Assembly: GCF_008297975.1 (NCBI RefSeq)
Contig: NZ_VLNY01000017.1
Coordinates: 1-64,000 of the forward strand
DNA from: Antrihabitans cavernicola
Lineage (GTDB): Bacteria > Actinomycetota > Actinomycetes > Mycobacteriales > Mycobacteriaceae
Direction of reading: 5' to 3'
DNA length: 64,000 nucleotides
Of this stretch, positions 44,712 to 53,569 are shown piece after piece. The notes below the pieces were generated by a model. That model searched no databases and had not been told where the DNA came from. It worked only from the letters and a program-made list of their open reading frames with translations. Every line of letters begins with the position of its first letter. The stretch's first letter is position 1. The position numbers were made by a program, and so were the translations under genes.

Positions 44712-44954
44712 ATGGCGAAGGCGCCAGCTCGCGAGAAGGTGCTCAAGAAGAAGCCCTGCACCTTCTGCAAAGAGAAGAACCTGCAGATCAACTACAAGGA
44801 CACGACGCTGCTGCGTAAGTACGTCAGCGACCGCGGCAAGATCCGCGCGCGTCGAGTCACCGGCAACTGCGTTCAGCACCAGCGCGATATCGCTGTCGCA
44901 GTGAAGAACTCGCGTGAGGTTGCTTTGCTGCCTTACGTCGCAGTGGCACGCTGA
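44712..44954 (+). CDS. rpsR: 30S ribosomal protein bS18
   Basis: 80 residues with [10 protein letters not shown] and TGNCVQHQ, so it is the cysteine-containing (zinc-binding, C+) form, like M. tuberculosis rpsR1; the zinc-free form used in zinc starvation is elsewhere. It pairs with bS6 on the platform of the 30S subunit. Confidence 0.97.
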   Translation: MAKAPAREKVLKKKPCTFCKEKNLQINYKDTTLLRKYVSDRGKIRARRVTGNCVQHQRDIAVAVKNSREVALLPYVAVAR

Positions 44955-44970
44955 GAAAGGGAGTTACATC

Positions 44971-45423
44971 ATGAAGCTGATTCTCACTGCTGATGTCGAC
45001 AACCTCGGTGCGCCCGGCGACACCGTCGAGGTCAAGGATGGCTACGGCCGTAACTTCCTGCTGCCCCGCGGTCTTGCGATCGTCGCCACCCGTGGCGCCG
45101 AGAAGCAGGTCGAGGGCATCCGTCGCGCCCAGGAGGCGCGTCAGGTCCGCGGTCTCGATCACGCCAACGAGCTCAAGCAGGCCATCGAGAACCTGGCCGA
45201 CGTGTCGTTGACGGTCAAGACGGCCGGCTCGTCCAAGCTGTTCGGCTCGGTCACTCAGGCCGACGTCGCCGGTGCGGTCAAGACCGCCGGTGGCCCGGTG
45301 CTGGACAAGCGCAGCATCGACCTGCCGAAGGCGCACATCAAGTCGACGGGCAAGCACGCCATCGTGGTCAACCTGCACCCCGATGTCACCGCCAAGTTCG
45401 ATCTGAACGTGGTCGGCAGCTAG
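44971..45423 (+). CDS. rplI: 50S ribosomal protein bL9
   Basis: 150 residues: N-terminal RNA-binding lobe ([35 protein letters not shown]), connecting helix and C-terminal lobe ([32 protein letters not shown]). ATG 44971 has AAAGGGAG upstream. Last gene of the operon before a terminator. Confidence 0.97.
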   Translation: MKLILTADVDNLGAPGDTVEVKDGYGRNFLLPRGLAIVATRGAEKQVEGIRRAQEARQVRGLDHANELKQAIENLADVSLTVKTAGSSKLFGSVTQADVAGAVKTAGGPVLDKRSIDLPKAHIKSTGKHAIVVNLHPDVTAKFDLNVVGS

Positions 45424-45440
45424 TCCCCCGATTTACCTCG

Positions 45441-45475
45441 AAAGGCCTCGCAGATTTCGATCTGCGGGGCCTTTT
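45441..45475 (+). terminator. Rho-independent terminator of the rpsF-rplI operon
   Basis: AAAGGCCTCGCAGAT at 45441-45455 pairs across a TTCG tetraloop with ATCTGCGGGGCCTTTT, ending in a T-run, 18 bp after the rplI stop. Confidence 0.9.
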
Positions 45476-45497
45476 GCGTTGGCTGGCTCCGGCCGTT

Positions 45498-45640
45498 GCG
45501 GACCGAAGGTCACTGTGATGCCGTCAGGCGGACTGAACGTGACCTTCAGTCGCCCGACGGGTCGAATGTGGCCGTCCGCCGCCGCGGACTGAATGTCACC
45601 TCGCTGCTGTCGAACGGACCGAAGGCGACCTTCAGTCCGC
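45498..45640. repeat. Cluster of five palindromic GGACTGAA..TTCAGTCC-type repeats
   Basis: Five related copies at about 24-32 bp spacing. Copies are GCGGACCGAAGGTCAC at 45498, GCGGACTGAACGTGACC at 45528 (with TTCAGTCG completing an inverted repeat), GGTCGAATGTGGCC at 45560, GCGGACTGAATGTCACC at 45584 and ACGGACCGAAGGCGACC at 45614 (with TTCAGTCCGC completing the palindrome). They are non-coding and lie between the rplI terminator and dnaB. This 735-bp gap (45424-46158) otherwise shows only short unconvincing frames and the dnaB promoter region. Confidence 0.75.
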
Positions 45641-46158
45641 TCCGCATGGCCAAAAACCGCAATCCGATCCTGTCATTTTGCGACTCGCCGCATCGAGCGC
45701 ATGCGTTCGCGGCGTGTTTGCGGGCTCCCTAACCGAACATCGCCTGGACGGGCGTCTAATTGAGCGTGAGATCGAAAGCGGGGCTACAAACATACCGACC
45801 ATACTGTGGCCCAGGTCATAGGTCAGTTTGTCGTCTGTTTACTCAACACGCCCGAGCCGTCAACTTGAGCGACACGCCGTCCCGAAATCAATGCACAGGC
45901 AAAAATCTGTGAAAACTGGCGTCTAGCTGCAACGATACAAGTGTGATTCGTACTTATCCTCAGGTTATCCCCATACGGTTCACACAGCTGTCCAAGCGTT
46001 TCCACAATCCCTCCCCAGGTGTGTACACAGGTCGGTTTGTACGGAGGTCCAGCAGTCCCTAACGTCGTCTCAACATCTCTCCATCGCTGCGATTCGAACG
46101 GGTTGCCACGAACATGTCGGTACCCCCGGGTAGAACTTGTGTGCGATGAGGGACGGCT

Positions 46159-48867
46159 GTGGTTGTGTCGACCGAGAGAGGGCGGACGAGTCGAGTGGCG
46201 GTTGTCGATGATCGAGGTCGTGCGGAGTACTCGGGGTCCCAGCACTCCGGGTCCGACTACTCGGGTCCGTCGGAGCCCTCTCCCACCGGGGAGGATTTCG
46301 GACGGCAGCCTCCGCAGGACATGGCGGCAGAGCAGTCGGTGCTCGGCGGCATGCTGCTCAGCAAGGATGCGATCGCGGACGTGCTCGAGGTGCTGCGCCC
46401 GGGCGACTTCTACCGCCCCGCGCATCAGGACGTCTACGACGTCATCCTGGACCTCTACGGCAAGGGTGAGCCTGCAGACCCGGTGACGGTGTCCGCAGAG
46501 CTCGACCGCCGCGGCCAGCTCCGTCGAATCGGTGGCGCGCCGTATCTGGTGACGTTGACCCAGACCGTGCCCACCGCGGCGAACGCCGGCTACTACGCGC
46601 GGATCGTCGAGGAGAAGGCAATCCTGCGCAGGCTGGTCGAGGCCGGTACGCGGATCGTGCAGTACGGCTATGCCGGCGCCGACGGACAAGAAGTGGCCGA
46701 GGTGGTCGACCGCGCGCAGGCCGAGGTCTACGAAGTCACCGAGCGTCGCACCGCGGAAGACTTCGTGCCGTTGGAAGAGTTGCTGCAGCCGACGATGGAC
46801 GAGATCGACTCCATCGCGAGTCGTGGTGGCGTATCACTCGGTGTGGCAACAGGTTTCGCCGAATTGGACGAAGTGACCAACGGTTTGCATCCGGGTCAGA
46901 TGATCATCGTGGCGGCCCGGCCTGGTGTGGGTAAGGCGTTGGCGCTGGATACACCGCTGGCGACCCCGACCGGCTGGACGACGATGGGCTCGGTATCGGT
47001 CGGCGATCAGCTGCTCGACGCACACGGCCGTCCTACCCGCGTCGTCGCTGCGACCGAGGTGATGAGCGGACGTCCCTGCTACGAGGTCGAGTTCTCCGAT
47101 GGCACGGTGATCGTGGCCGACGAGCAGCACCAGTGGTTGACCGAGACGCGTGCGTCGCGAAAGTCGGCCCAAGCTGCGCGAACTGGCTACAACCGCTATC
47201 GCAATCAGAAGACATTCGCCGAAGTTCGCACCACGGCCGACATTGCCGACTCCGTTCGCTGCAACAGCGCTGATCGGCGGCTCAACCACTCGGTCGTCAA
47301 CACCGAGCCGCTCCAGCTGCCTGCCCGCGAGTATCTCGTCGGGCCCTACACGCTAGGTGCGTGGCTGGGCGATGGGACGTCGGCGTGCGCGCAGATTACC
47401 TCTGCTGATCCGGAAATCATCGTGCGAATCGAGGCGGAGGGGCACGTCGCAGTTCCGTCCAAGTCGGCTGCCCTGCGGTATCAGATCCAACTTCCGCCCG
47501 AGGCTCCAATCGCATCGCGCGAATGCGTTGTCTGTGGTGCGGAGTTCATTCCGCACACCAGTGAGGTGCGCACCTGCGGTCGATCGTGTGGGAAAGCGCG
47601 GTTCATGTCCGAGCCGGTCGCGGCGCCGACCTGTGCGCATTGCGGTGGCCGCTCCATCGGGCTGCGGCTGTGCCAGGTGTGCCGTAACGAGGTCGGGACC
47701 GTTCAGGGACGGCTGCGGACCATCGGTGTCCTCGGCGACAAGCATGTACCCGCCGACTACCTACGCGGCTCCGAGTCGCAGCGTCGCGCTCTGCTTGCCG
47801 GACTCCTGGATACGGACGGTACTGTCACCAACGGTGGCTCGGTTCAGTTCTCGGTCACCAGTGAGAAATTGGTTCGCGGTGTCGAGGAACTGATCGTCAG
47901 CCTCGGTTACCGCTGCCACACGGCGACCAAGCGAGTCCGCGGTCGTAGCGAAAGTTCCTCGACCGCATTCACCTTGACATTCTCGACAGACGACGAAGTA
48001 TTCGGCCTGACGCGAAAGTCCTTACTGCACAAGGAGCGACGCGCCAGCCACAGCACGGCCCGCTCGGGTTCGCGCTACATCGTCGACGTTCGCAAGGTCG
48101 AGAGCGTGCCGGTGCGCTGCGTCGAGGTCGAGAACGGGGAGCACCTCTACCTCGCTGGACGTTCGATGGTGCCGACACACAACTCCACACTTGGCTTGGA
48201 CTTCATGCGCTCGTGCTCGGTCAAGCAGGGCCTCGCCAGCGTCATCTTCTCGCTGGAAATGAGCCGCACCGAGATCGTGATGCGTCTGCTGTCCGCGGAG
48301 GCGAAGATCAAGCTCGGTGACATGCGCTCCGGGCGGATGAGCGACGACGACTGGACCAAGCTCGCCCGCCGTATGAGCGAGATCAGCGAAGCGCCCCTGT
48401 TCGTCGATGATTCGCCGAACCTCACGATGATGGAAATCCGTGCCAAGGCGCGACGGCTGAAGCAGCGCCACGACTTGAAACTCATTGTGGTGGACTACCT
48501 TCAGCTGATGACGTCCGGCAAGAAGGTCGAATCGCGTCAGCAAGAAGTCTCGGAATTCTCGCGAAGTTTGAAGCTGATGGCGAAGGAACTGGAAGTCCCC
48601 GTCGTCGCGATCAGTCAGCTGAACCGTGGTCCCGAGCAGCGCACCGACAAGAAGCCGATGGTCTCCGACCTTCGTGAATCAGGTTCGCTGGAGCAGGACG
48701 CCGACATGGTCATCTTGCTGCACAGACCAGATGCGTTCGAGCGCGATGATCCGCGTGGTGGTGAGGCTGACTTGATTCTCGGCAAGCATCGCAATGGTCC
48801 GACAGCAACGATTACCGTCGCACATCAATTGCATTTGAGTCGCTTCGTCGATATGGCGCGGGGCTAG
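46159..48867 (+). CDS. dnaB: Replicative DNA helicase DnaB, intein-containing
   Basis: A 902-residue precursor that after splicing gives a helicase of about 470-486 residues. The extein has the N-terminal domain (PQDMAAEQSVLGGMLLSKDA), the linker and the RecA-like motor: Walker A PGVGK|ST split by the intein, Walker B LKLIVVDYLQLM, SRQQEVSEFSRSLK, and RPDAFERDDPRGGEADLIL at the C-terminus. DnaB unwinds DNA at the fork and loads primase. GTG 46159 is the longest start; GTG 46198 (MAVVDDRG) matches mycobacterial DnaB N-termini and is equally likely. The gene stands alone after the ribosomal operon, as in mycobacteria. Confidence 0.97.
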   Translation: MVVSTERGRTSRVAVVDDRGRAEYSGSQHSGSDYSGPSEPSPTGEDFGRQPPQDMAAEQSVLGGMLLSKDAIADVLEVLRPGDFYRPAHQDVYDVILDLYGKGEPADPVTVSAELDRRGQLRRIGGAPYLVTLTQTVPTAANAGYYARIVEEKAILRRLVEAGTRIVQYGYAGADGQEVAEVVDRAQAEVYEVTERRTAEDFVPLEELLQPTMDEIDSIASRGGVSLGVATGFAELDEVTNGLHPGQMIIVAARPGVGKALALDTPLATPTGWTTMGSVSVGDQLLDAHGRPTRVVAATEVMSGRPCYEVEFSDGTVIVADEQHQWLTETRASRKSAQAARTGYNRYRNQKTFAEVRTTADIADSVRCNSADRRLNHSVVNTEPLQLPAREYLVGPYTLGAWLGDGTSACAQITSADPEIIVRIEAEGHVAVPSKSAALRYQIQLPPEAPIASRECVVCGAEFIPHTSEVRTCGRSCGKARFMSEPVAAPTCAHCGGRSIGLRLCQVCRNEVGTVQGRLRTIGVLGDKHVPADYLRGSESQRRALLAGLLDTDGTVTNGGSVQFSVTSEKLVRGVEELIVSLGYRCHTATKRVRGRSESSSTAFTLTFSTDDEVFGLTRKSLLHKERRASHSTARSGSRYIVDVRKVESVPVRCVEVENGEHLYLAGRSMVPTHNSTLGLDFMRSCSVKQGLASVIFSLEMSRTEIVMRLLSAEAKIKLGDMRSGRMSDDDWTKLARRMSEISEAPLFVDDSPNLTMMEIRAKARRLKQRHDLKLIVVDYLQLMTSGKKVESRQQEVSEFSRSLKLMAKELEVPVVAISQLNRGPEQRTDKKPMVSDLRESGSLEQDADMVILLHRPDAFERDDPRGGEADLILGKHRNGPTATITVAHQLHLSRFVDMARG
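46936..48183 (+). mobile_element. DnaB intein (Ala1, W-C-T class 3 type) with LAGLIDADG endonuclease
   Basis: A 416-residue intein inserted between the Lys and Ser of the DnaB Walker A motif. It starts ALALDTPLATPTG, with Ala1 instead of Cys or Ser, and ends VPTHN before Ser+1. Block B has DEQHQWLT with His65 and Trp67; block F has VRCVEV with Cys395; block G has Thr414. Trp, Cys and Thr at these places are the mark of class 3 inteins, which use the block-F Cys as first nucleophile. Endonuclease motifs are LGAWLGDG at 140-147 and LLAGLLDTDG at 286-295. Between them lie two four-cysteine clusters (C197, C200, C214, C218; C233, C236, C246, C249). Both catalytic Asp residues are present, so homing may still work. 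Confidence 0.93.
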
Positions 48868-48893
48868 CTGGTACCTATAACTCAGTGCATCAG

Positions 48894-50036
48894 TTATTGG
48901 GGGACTCCGCGCATGTTCCCGAAGAACTCTTCGGACTCCTCCAACCCCTCGTAACTCGGTGCTGTGTGCTCGCCGAAGACCCGCTGTTCCTGTTTCCGGC
49001 GTAGCTGCGGGTGGGCTTGTGCTGGAATGTCGTAGCCGTAGAGCTGCTGAGCAGCACGCGGCGTCATGGTGATCGGATTGGTTGCCGGTAGACCGAGCGC
49101 CGCAGGCATGACGAGGTCCGCAACCCCCGGCACCAGCCACGACCAAACAGCATCGTAGAGATGCATGTTGCTGTTGATGGCCGTCATCAGAGCACGTACG
49201 GCCGGGCGCACCACCGCATCCTCGGCTGCTGATTGTCGAATGCCGAACAACTGGCGCATGTACTGCGGATACGTCGATATCGTCGCCATCGCGGCTAGCC
49301 GTGCCACCGGCTGCAGCACCGGCGTCGCCCATGCCGGCTGATTGGGAGGCAAGGCAACCTCGGTGTGGAGAATCATCCTCGCCATCGACTGCGCCGTTTG
49401 CGAAGCGGCGAGCCGCGGCTTCCAGGCTTCGAAATACTCGATTACGGCATCGCGGGTGCGGGGCACTTCATCCGGGTCGATAGTTTGACATTGGGCCGCA
49501 ACCGCACATTGTTCCCAGTACTCCGCCTCCTCGGCGGCAGAGAGCTGGCCCGGTCCGAACACTTCGTAGCAGTACAGGATCGAATGCCACGCCGTCATGT
49601 GAATCCACAGTTGGGACTTCGGCGAGTTCGAGTCGTACCGACCGCCCGTCACCGGGTCGACCCCGATGCCCAACGAGTGAACCTTCACAAGAATATCGGC
49701 GGCCTTGGTGGCCGCCGCGGTGTCCCCGACCGCGACCAGCGCAAAATAGCGCATCGTCCGCTCGTACCGGTTGCGAGGACGAGATTTGACGCCGCCCGAT
49801 GCGACGACCGCTGCATTGAGATTCGGGTCCAGGAACTCGATTGTCACAGCGCGCTGAAAGCCCATGATCGCCGAAGTCGGATACGACCACACTTTCCACG
49901 TCACCGAACCAGGCCCGAAGAAACCGTAATCGGGGAGGGGTCGGTACTTCCGTTTGAGCCGATCGAGCCGCACCGCGCCCACCGAACCGATACGGTCGAT
50001 TGCCCTGTAGACGTCCAAGTCTGGCGAAGCGCTCAT
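48894..50036 (-). CDS. MpaB/DUF2236-family haem oxygenase-like protein
   Basis: A 380-residue helical protein of the oxygenase MpaB family (DUF2236), which includes the latex-clearing protein Lcp. Marks are RYFALVAVGDTAAATKAADIL, VHSLGIGVDPVTGGRYDSNSP and LWIHMTAWHSILYCYEVFG, which supply conserved Arg and His residues around a b-type haem in Lcp. No signal peptide. The substrate is unknown. It converges with dnaB with 26 bp between stops. Bases 50037-50310 downstream of TetR hold no gene I can support. Confidence 0.8.
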   Translation of the reverse strand: MSASPDLDVYRAIDRIGSVGAVRLDRLKRKYRPLPDYGFFGPGSVTWKVWSYPTSAIMGFQRAVTIEFLDPNLNAAVVASGGVKSRPRNRYERTMRYFALVAVGDTAAATKAADILVKVHSLGIGVDPVTGGRYDSNSPKSQLWIHMTAWHSILYCYEVFGPGQLSAAEEAEYWEQCAVAAQCQTIDPDEVPRTRDAVIEYFEAWKPRLAASQTAQSMARMILHTEVALPPNQPAWATPVLQPVARLAAMATISTYPQYMRQLFGIRQSAAEDAVVRPAVRALMTAINSNMHLYDAVWSWLVPGVADLVMPAALGLPATNPITMTPRAAQQLYGYDIPAQAHPQLRRKQEQRVFGEHTAPSYEGLEESEEFFGNMRGVPQ

Positions 50037-50310
50037 TTACACCCTCCAACAAGCAACATGTGCGAGATGCGGCCATCGTGCCGATTTTATCCAGTAATCA
50101 TCTCCAGCGTGTAGCGACCTGCGCGACAACTTGTGAATCGTCCCGGCATGCCCGGAGACTCGAGTGCCGCACGGACTGAGGTATGTCGAACTCCCGCCCG
50201 AAACTCGACCGGCGGAGCCATGATCATGTCGCACATCGCCCGCGCAAGAAACCAACACTCGAAGCGATCGCTCGATGCGATGAACGCAGGTAGTGCGCGA
50301 ACGGGGGGTG

Positions 50311-50970
50311 TCACGCGCTGTCGACGGTGGCTGCTTCCGCGAACCACGATGTGGCCGATGCCTGCGCCCGAGCGCGCTGATCGCCCAGGCCGATGACGAG
50401 GTCGACGAGCATCGGTTGCAACACGTATTTGACGCCCGAGTTCGGCGGGTCGAAGTAGCCGACGATTTCGAGCATGACGTACCCGTGCAGGGCGCTCCAG
50501 AGCCGCGAGGCGATCGCCACCGGTTCGCCCGGATTGAACCGGCCCGCACTGATCGCGCGATCGGCACCGCTGGCCAGTGCGTCGAAGGCGTAGCGGCCCT
50601 GCTGTAGGTCGTCGCCGCTGCGGCGGTAGCCGCCGAGTGCGGTCGCGCCGAACATCACCACATAGAGGTCGGGATTGTCGCGCGCGTTGTCGAGCCAAGC
50701 GGCGAAGATTGCGCCCAGATCCGCGACAGGGTCCGAGGTCTGCGGAATTCGGTCGATCTGCTCGCGGAGGCGGGTGAATCCTTCGTCGACGATAGCGCGG
50801 ACAAGCTCGGGCATCGACCCGAATTGGGAGTACAGCGCCATCGTCGATGTGCCTGCCTGGGCGGCGACTTTGCGCGTCGACATACCGCTCGGTCCGTCCT
50901 GAGCCAACAGTCGGGCCGCGGACTCGAGAAGCCGGGCGCGAACGTCGGTATCGAGCCTGCGTTCCGTCAC
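50311..50970 (-). CDS. TetR-family transcriptional regulator
   Basis: 219 residues from GTG 50970. The HTH is RLLESAARLLAQDGPSGMSTRKVAAQAGTSTMALYSQFGSM and the C-terminal domain carries the W-x-x-x-HG-type stretch (RLWSALHGYVMLEIVGYF). It is divergent from the fadE5-like gene, with a large palindrome between them, so it most likely represses that acyl-CoA dehydrogenase and itself in response to an acyl-CoA. Confidence 0.88.
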   Translation of the reverse strand: MTERRLDTDVRARLLESAARLLAQDGPSGMSTRKVAAQAGTSTMALYSQFGSMPELVRAIVDEGFTRLREQIDRIPQTSDPVADLGAIFAAWLDNARDNPDLYVVMFGATALGGYRRSGDDLQQGRYAFDALASGADRAISAGRFNPGEPVAIASRLWSALHGYVMLEIVGYFDPPNSGVKYVLQPMLVDLVIGLGDQRARAQASATSWFAEAATVDSA

Positions 50971-50990
50971 TTCTGCATCGTATCCGCGCA

Positions 50991-51022
50991 ACGATATATC
51001 GCTGTCATAACAGTGATATCGT
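50991..51022. promoter_or_regulatory. Palindromic operator between tetR and fadE5
   Basis: Nested symmetry: ACGATAT at 50991 with ATATCGT at 51016-51022, and CTGT-CATA-ACAG in the centre at 51002-51013. The 32-bp element starts 21 bp from the tetR start codon and ends 64 bp before fadE5. It is the size expected for a TetR dimer pair. Binding is inferred. Confidence 0.6.
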
Positions 51023-51085
51023 GTCCGTGATTCAGCTCGCACCTGTAGCCCGAACCGCCCACGACGTCATCGAGGAGAAGCGGCA

Positions 51086-52918
51086 GTGAGTCATTACAAG
51101 AGCAACGTTCGAGACCTGGAGTTCAACCTGTTCGAGGTGCTAGGCCTCGACGCGATACTCGAGCAGGGAAGCTACGGCGACCTCGATGTGGACGCGGCGC
51201 GCAGCATCCTCGACGAGGTACGCCGCATCGCGGAGGGTCCGTACTCCGATTCGTTCGCCGATGCGGACCGGAACCCGCCGACGTTCGATCCGGACACCCA
51301 CACCGTGACGCTGCCGGAATCGATGATCAAGTCGTTGCGCGTCGCATTCGAGGGTGGCTGGGACAGGCTCGGTCTCGCGCCCGAAGTAGGTGGAACGCCG
51401 GCCCCGCAAGCGTTGTACTGGGCGATGCTGGAGCTGTTTCTCGGCTCCAATCCTGCCGCACACGTGTACTGGTCGACCGGGACCATGGCGAACATCTTGT
51501 TCCACAACGCCACCGACGAGCAGAAGAAGTGGGCAGTCATCGCTGCCGAACGTCTGTGGGGTTCCACGATGGTGTTGACCGAGCCCGATGCGGGCTCGGA
51601 CGTGGGTGCCGGTCGAACCAAGGCGATCCGCCAGGACGACGGTTCCTGGCATCTGGAGGGCGTGAAGCGCTTCATCACCTCCGGTGACTCGGGTGAGTTG
51701 TTCGAGAACATCTTCCATCTGGTACTCGCTCGCCCCGAGGGCGCAGGGCCGGGCACCAAGGGTCTGAGTCTGTTCTTCGTCCCGAAGTTCCACTTCGACA
51801 CCGAGACCGGCGAACTCGGGGAACGCAATGGTGTGTTCGTGACCAATCTCGAGCACAAGATGGGATTGAAGGGTTCGGCGACCTGCGAACTGACCTTCGG
51901 CGGACACGGTGTCCCCGCGAAAGGCTGGCTGGTCGGCGAGACCCACGACGGCATCAATCAGATGTTCGATGTGATCGAGTTCGCGCGGATGCTGGTGGGC
52001 ACCAAAGCGATCGGTACGTTGTCGACGGGCTACCTCAATGCCCTCGAATACGCGAGGCAGCGTGTTCAAGGTGCCGACCTGACACAGATGACCGACAAGA
52101 CCGCACCGAAGGTCACCATCATTCACCATCCCGAGGTGCGTCGCAGTCTGATGCTGCAGAAGGCGTACACCGAGGGCTTGCGTGCGATCTACCTCTACAC
52201 CGCGGCGCATCAGGACACGGATGTGGCGCAGCACGTTTCCGGCGCCGACGCCGAAACGGCCGCACGGGTCAACGATCTGCTGCTGCCGGTGGTCAAGGGT
52301 GTCGGCTCTGAACGGGCCTACCGGTACCTGGCCGAGTCGCTGCAGATTCTTGGCGGGTCGGGCTATCTGCAGGACTATCCGATCGAGCAGTACATCCGCG
52401 ACGCCAAGATCGACTCGCTCTACGAGGGCACCACCGCGATCCAGGCGCAGGACTTCTTCTTCCGCAAGATCGCACGTGACCGCGGCGTCGCGCTCGCTCA
52501 TGTCGCAGGGCAGATCCAGAGCTTCATCGACCGACCGGCCACCGATCTGCTGAAGAACGAGCGCGGGCTGTTGGCCACGGCGCTCGCGGATGTGCAGGCG
52601 ATGGCGGCGACACTGACCGGCAATCTGATGGGTGCCAAGGAACAGCCCACCGAGCTGTACAAGGTCGGTCTCGGTGCAGTGCCGTTCCTGCTCGCCGTCG
52701 GCGATCTTCTTGTCGGCTGGCAACTGCTGCGCCAGGCCGAGATCGCGATCGCGGCACTCGACGGCGGAGTGCAGGGTGCAGACAAGGCCTTCTACGACGG
52801 CAAGGTCGGGGTCGCCCGATTCTTCGCCGGACACGTCCTGCCCGAACTCACCGCCACCCGAACCGTGTTGGCGACCGAGGACAGCGACGTGATGGATCTC
52901 GATTCGGCGGCATTCTGA
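51086..52918 (+). CDS. fadE5: Acyl-CoA dehydrogenase, FadE5-like
   Basis: A 610-residue long-form acyl-CoA dehydrogenase starting [10 protein letters not shown]. It follows M. tuberculosis FadE5 as I remember it almost segment for segment: [64 protein letters not shown], ending [10 protein letters not shown]. Glu in LYEGTTAIQ is the likely catalytic base. It introduces the 2,3-double bond into acyl-CoA with FAD; FadE5 accepts a broad range of chain lengths. It is a single gene divergent from TetR. Confidence 0.95.
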   Translation: MSHYKSNVRDLEFNLFEVLGLDAILEQGSYGDLDVDAARSILDEVRRIAEGPYSDSFADADRNPPTFDPDTHTVTLPESMIKSLRVAFEGGWDRLGLAPEVGGTPAPQALYWAMLELFLGSNPAAHVYWSTGTMANILFHNATDEQKKWAVIAAERLWGSTMVLTEPDAGSDVGAGRTKAIRQDDGSWHLEGVKRFITSGDSGELFENIFHLVLARPEGAGPGTKGLSLFFVPKFHFDTETGELGERNGVFVTNLEHKMGLKGSATCELTFGGHGVPAKGWLVGETHDGINQMFDVIEFARMLVGTKAIGTLSTGYLNALEYARQRVQGADLTQMTDKTAPKVTIIHHPEVRRSLMLQKAYTEGLRAIYLYTAAHQDTDVAQHVSGADAETAARVNDLLLPVVKGVGSERAYRYLAESLQILGGSGYLQDYPIEQYIRDAKIDSLYEGTTAIQAQDFFFRKIARDRGVALAHVAGQIQSFIDRPATDLLKNERGLLATALADVQAMAATLTGNLMGAKEQPTELYKVGLGAVPFLLAVGDLLVGWQLLRQAEIAIAALDGGVQGADKAFYDGKVGVARFFAGHVLPELTATRTVLATEDSDVMDLDSAAF

Positions 52919-53250
52919 ATCGGCGTCGCGGAGCGACGCGATGCCGACCCGCGGTGCCGGAGGTGCCCGACAACCCAGGGAAGCCGGAATCCAAGCGCCT
53001 GTTTTCCCTCACCCGGGGCGTGCGTTCGAAGTGCTGGAGCGGTCTGCACCCTTCGTGTCCGCCGAACTGTGTGCACATCCCCCGATGGTGCGTGCTCCCC
53101 TAGGGTGATCGAGCCGATGGTCGCCGTTTTACGTCTCGCATCCTTCGGGACCGGCGTCGGGACGAACGCTCCCTATCTGACACCTTCATCTCGTGGGGGA
53201 CAAATCTGGCAGACATGGACGGCCATTGATTCGAGAACGGACCCATACGG
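52919..53250. other. Intergenic stretch without a supported gene
   Basis: Just after fadE5 is a perfect 7-bp hairpin, GCGTCGC-GGA-GCGACGC at 52923-52939, which could help end transcription though it lacks a T-run. The rest, up to the small peptide gene at 53251, shows no frame with convincing coding character. Confidence 0.5.
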
Positions 53251-53346
53251 ATGTCCGACGAAACGACTACCAAGGCGGCAAAAGGACGCTACTTCGATGC
53301 CTGCGGAACACCAGCCCCCGCCGGTGCTTGGTGTGCGTCCCTGTAA
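53251..53346 (+). CDS. Possible 31-residue peptide gene with a two-cysteine C-terminus
   Basis: A short frame from ATG 53251 to TAA 53346. It begins MSDETTTKAAKG, polar and leader-like, and ends CGTPAPAGAWCASL with Cys18 and Cys28. An in-frame stop lies 24 bases upstream, so it cannot be part of a longer protein. The shape, a charged N-terminal half and a small, hydrophobic Cys/Pro/Gly half, resembles a ribosomal peptide natural-product precursor, but no modification enzyme lies near it. It may equally be chance. It is followed by an IS remnant. Confidence 0.3.
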   Translation: MSDETTTKAAKGRYFDACGTPAPAGAWCASL

Positions 53347-53398
53347 GCCCTGGCGGTGCATGAGGTCGCCGACGCTGTGTCGAGGCGGTCCTTCGCGA

Positions 53399-53527
53399 TC
53401 AAATGCCGAGCGTGCCGGCGTGTGCCCAAATCTCGGCAGCCTGCGCGATTGACTTGTTGGTCTCCTCAACGATACGGACTGCCCCTTCATGAAACTCCGG
53501 GTCGAACTTTCGTCGTGTTTCTGGCAC
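53399..53527 (-). pseudogene. Remnant of an IS3-type transposase (OrfA N-terminus)
   Basis: A 42-residue fragment from GTG 53527. MPETRRKFDPEFHEGAVRIV then EETNKSIAQAAEIWAHAGTL reads like the HTH start of an IS3-family OrfA (usual form: RRKFDPEF-x-EGAVRIV with IAQVA following). It stops at TGA 53399 after about 40 of the usual 90-100 residues, and no OrfB or inverted repeats are seen. This is a decayed insertion element. Confidence 0.7.
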
Positions 53528-53569
53528 CCCACTCCCCTTAGTGCATGCCTCCCCGGTTGGGGGGCACAT

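Noticed and set aside
45965-45973. DnaA-box-like TTATCCCCA and A/T-rich DNA upstream of dnaB, considered as a replication origin
   Set aside because: Only one imperfect box is seen, without a cluster or dnaA/dnaN nearby, so there is no support for an origin here.
53069-53452. 127-residue open frame across the peptide and IS-remnant region
   Set aside because: Its composition is unlike a folded protein, it lacks motifs, and it lies antisense to the transposase remnant and out of frame with the short peptide.
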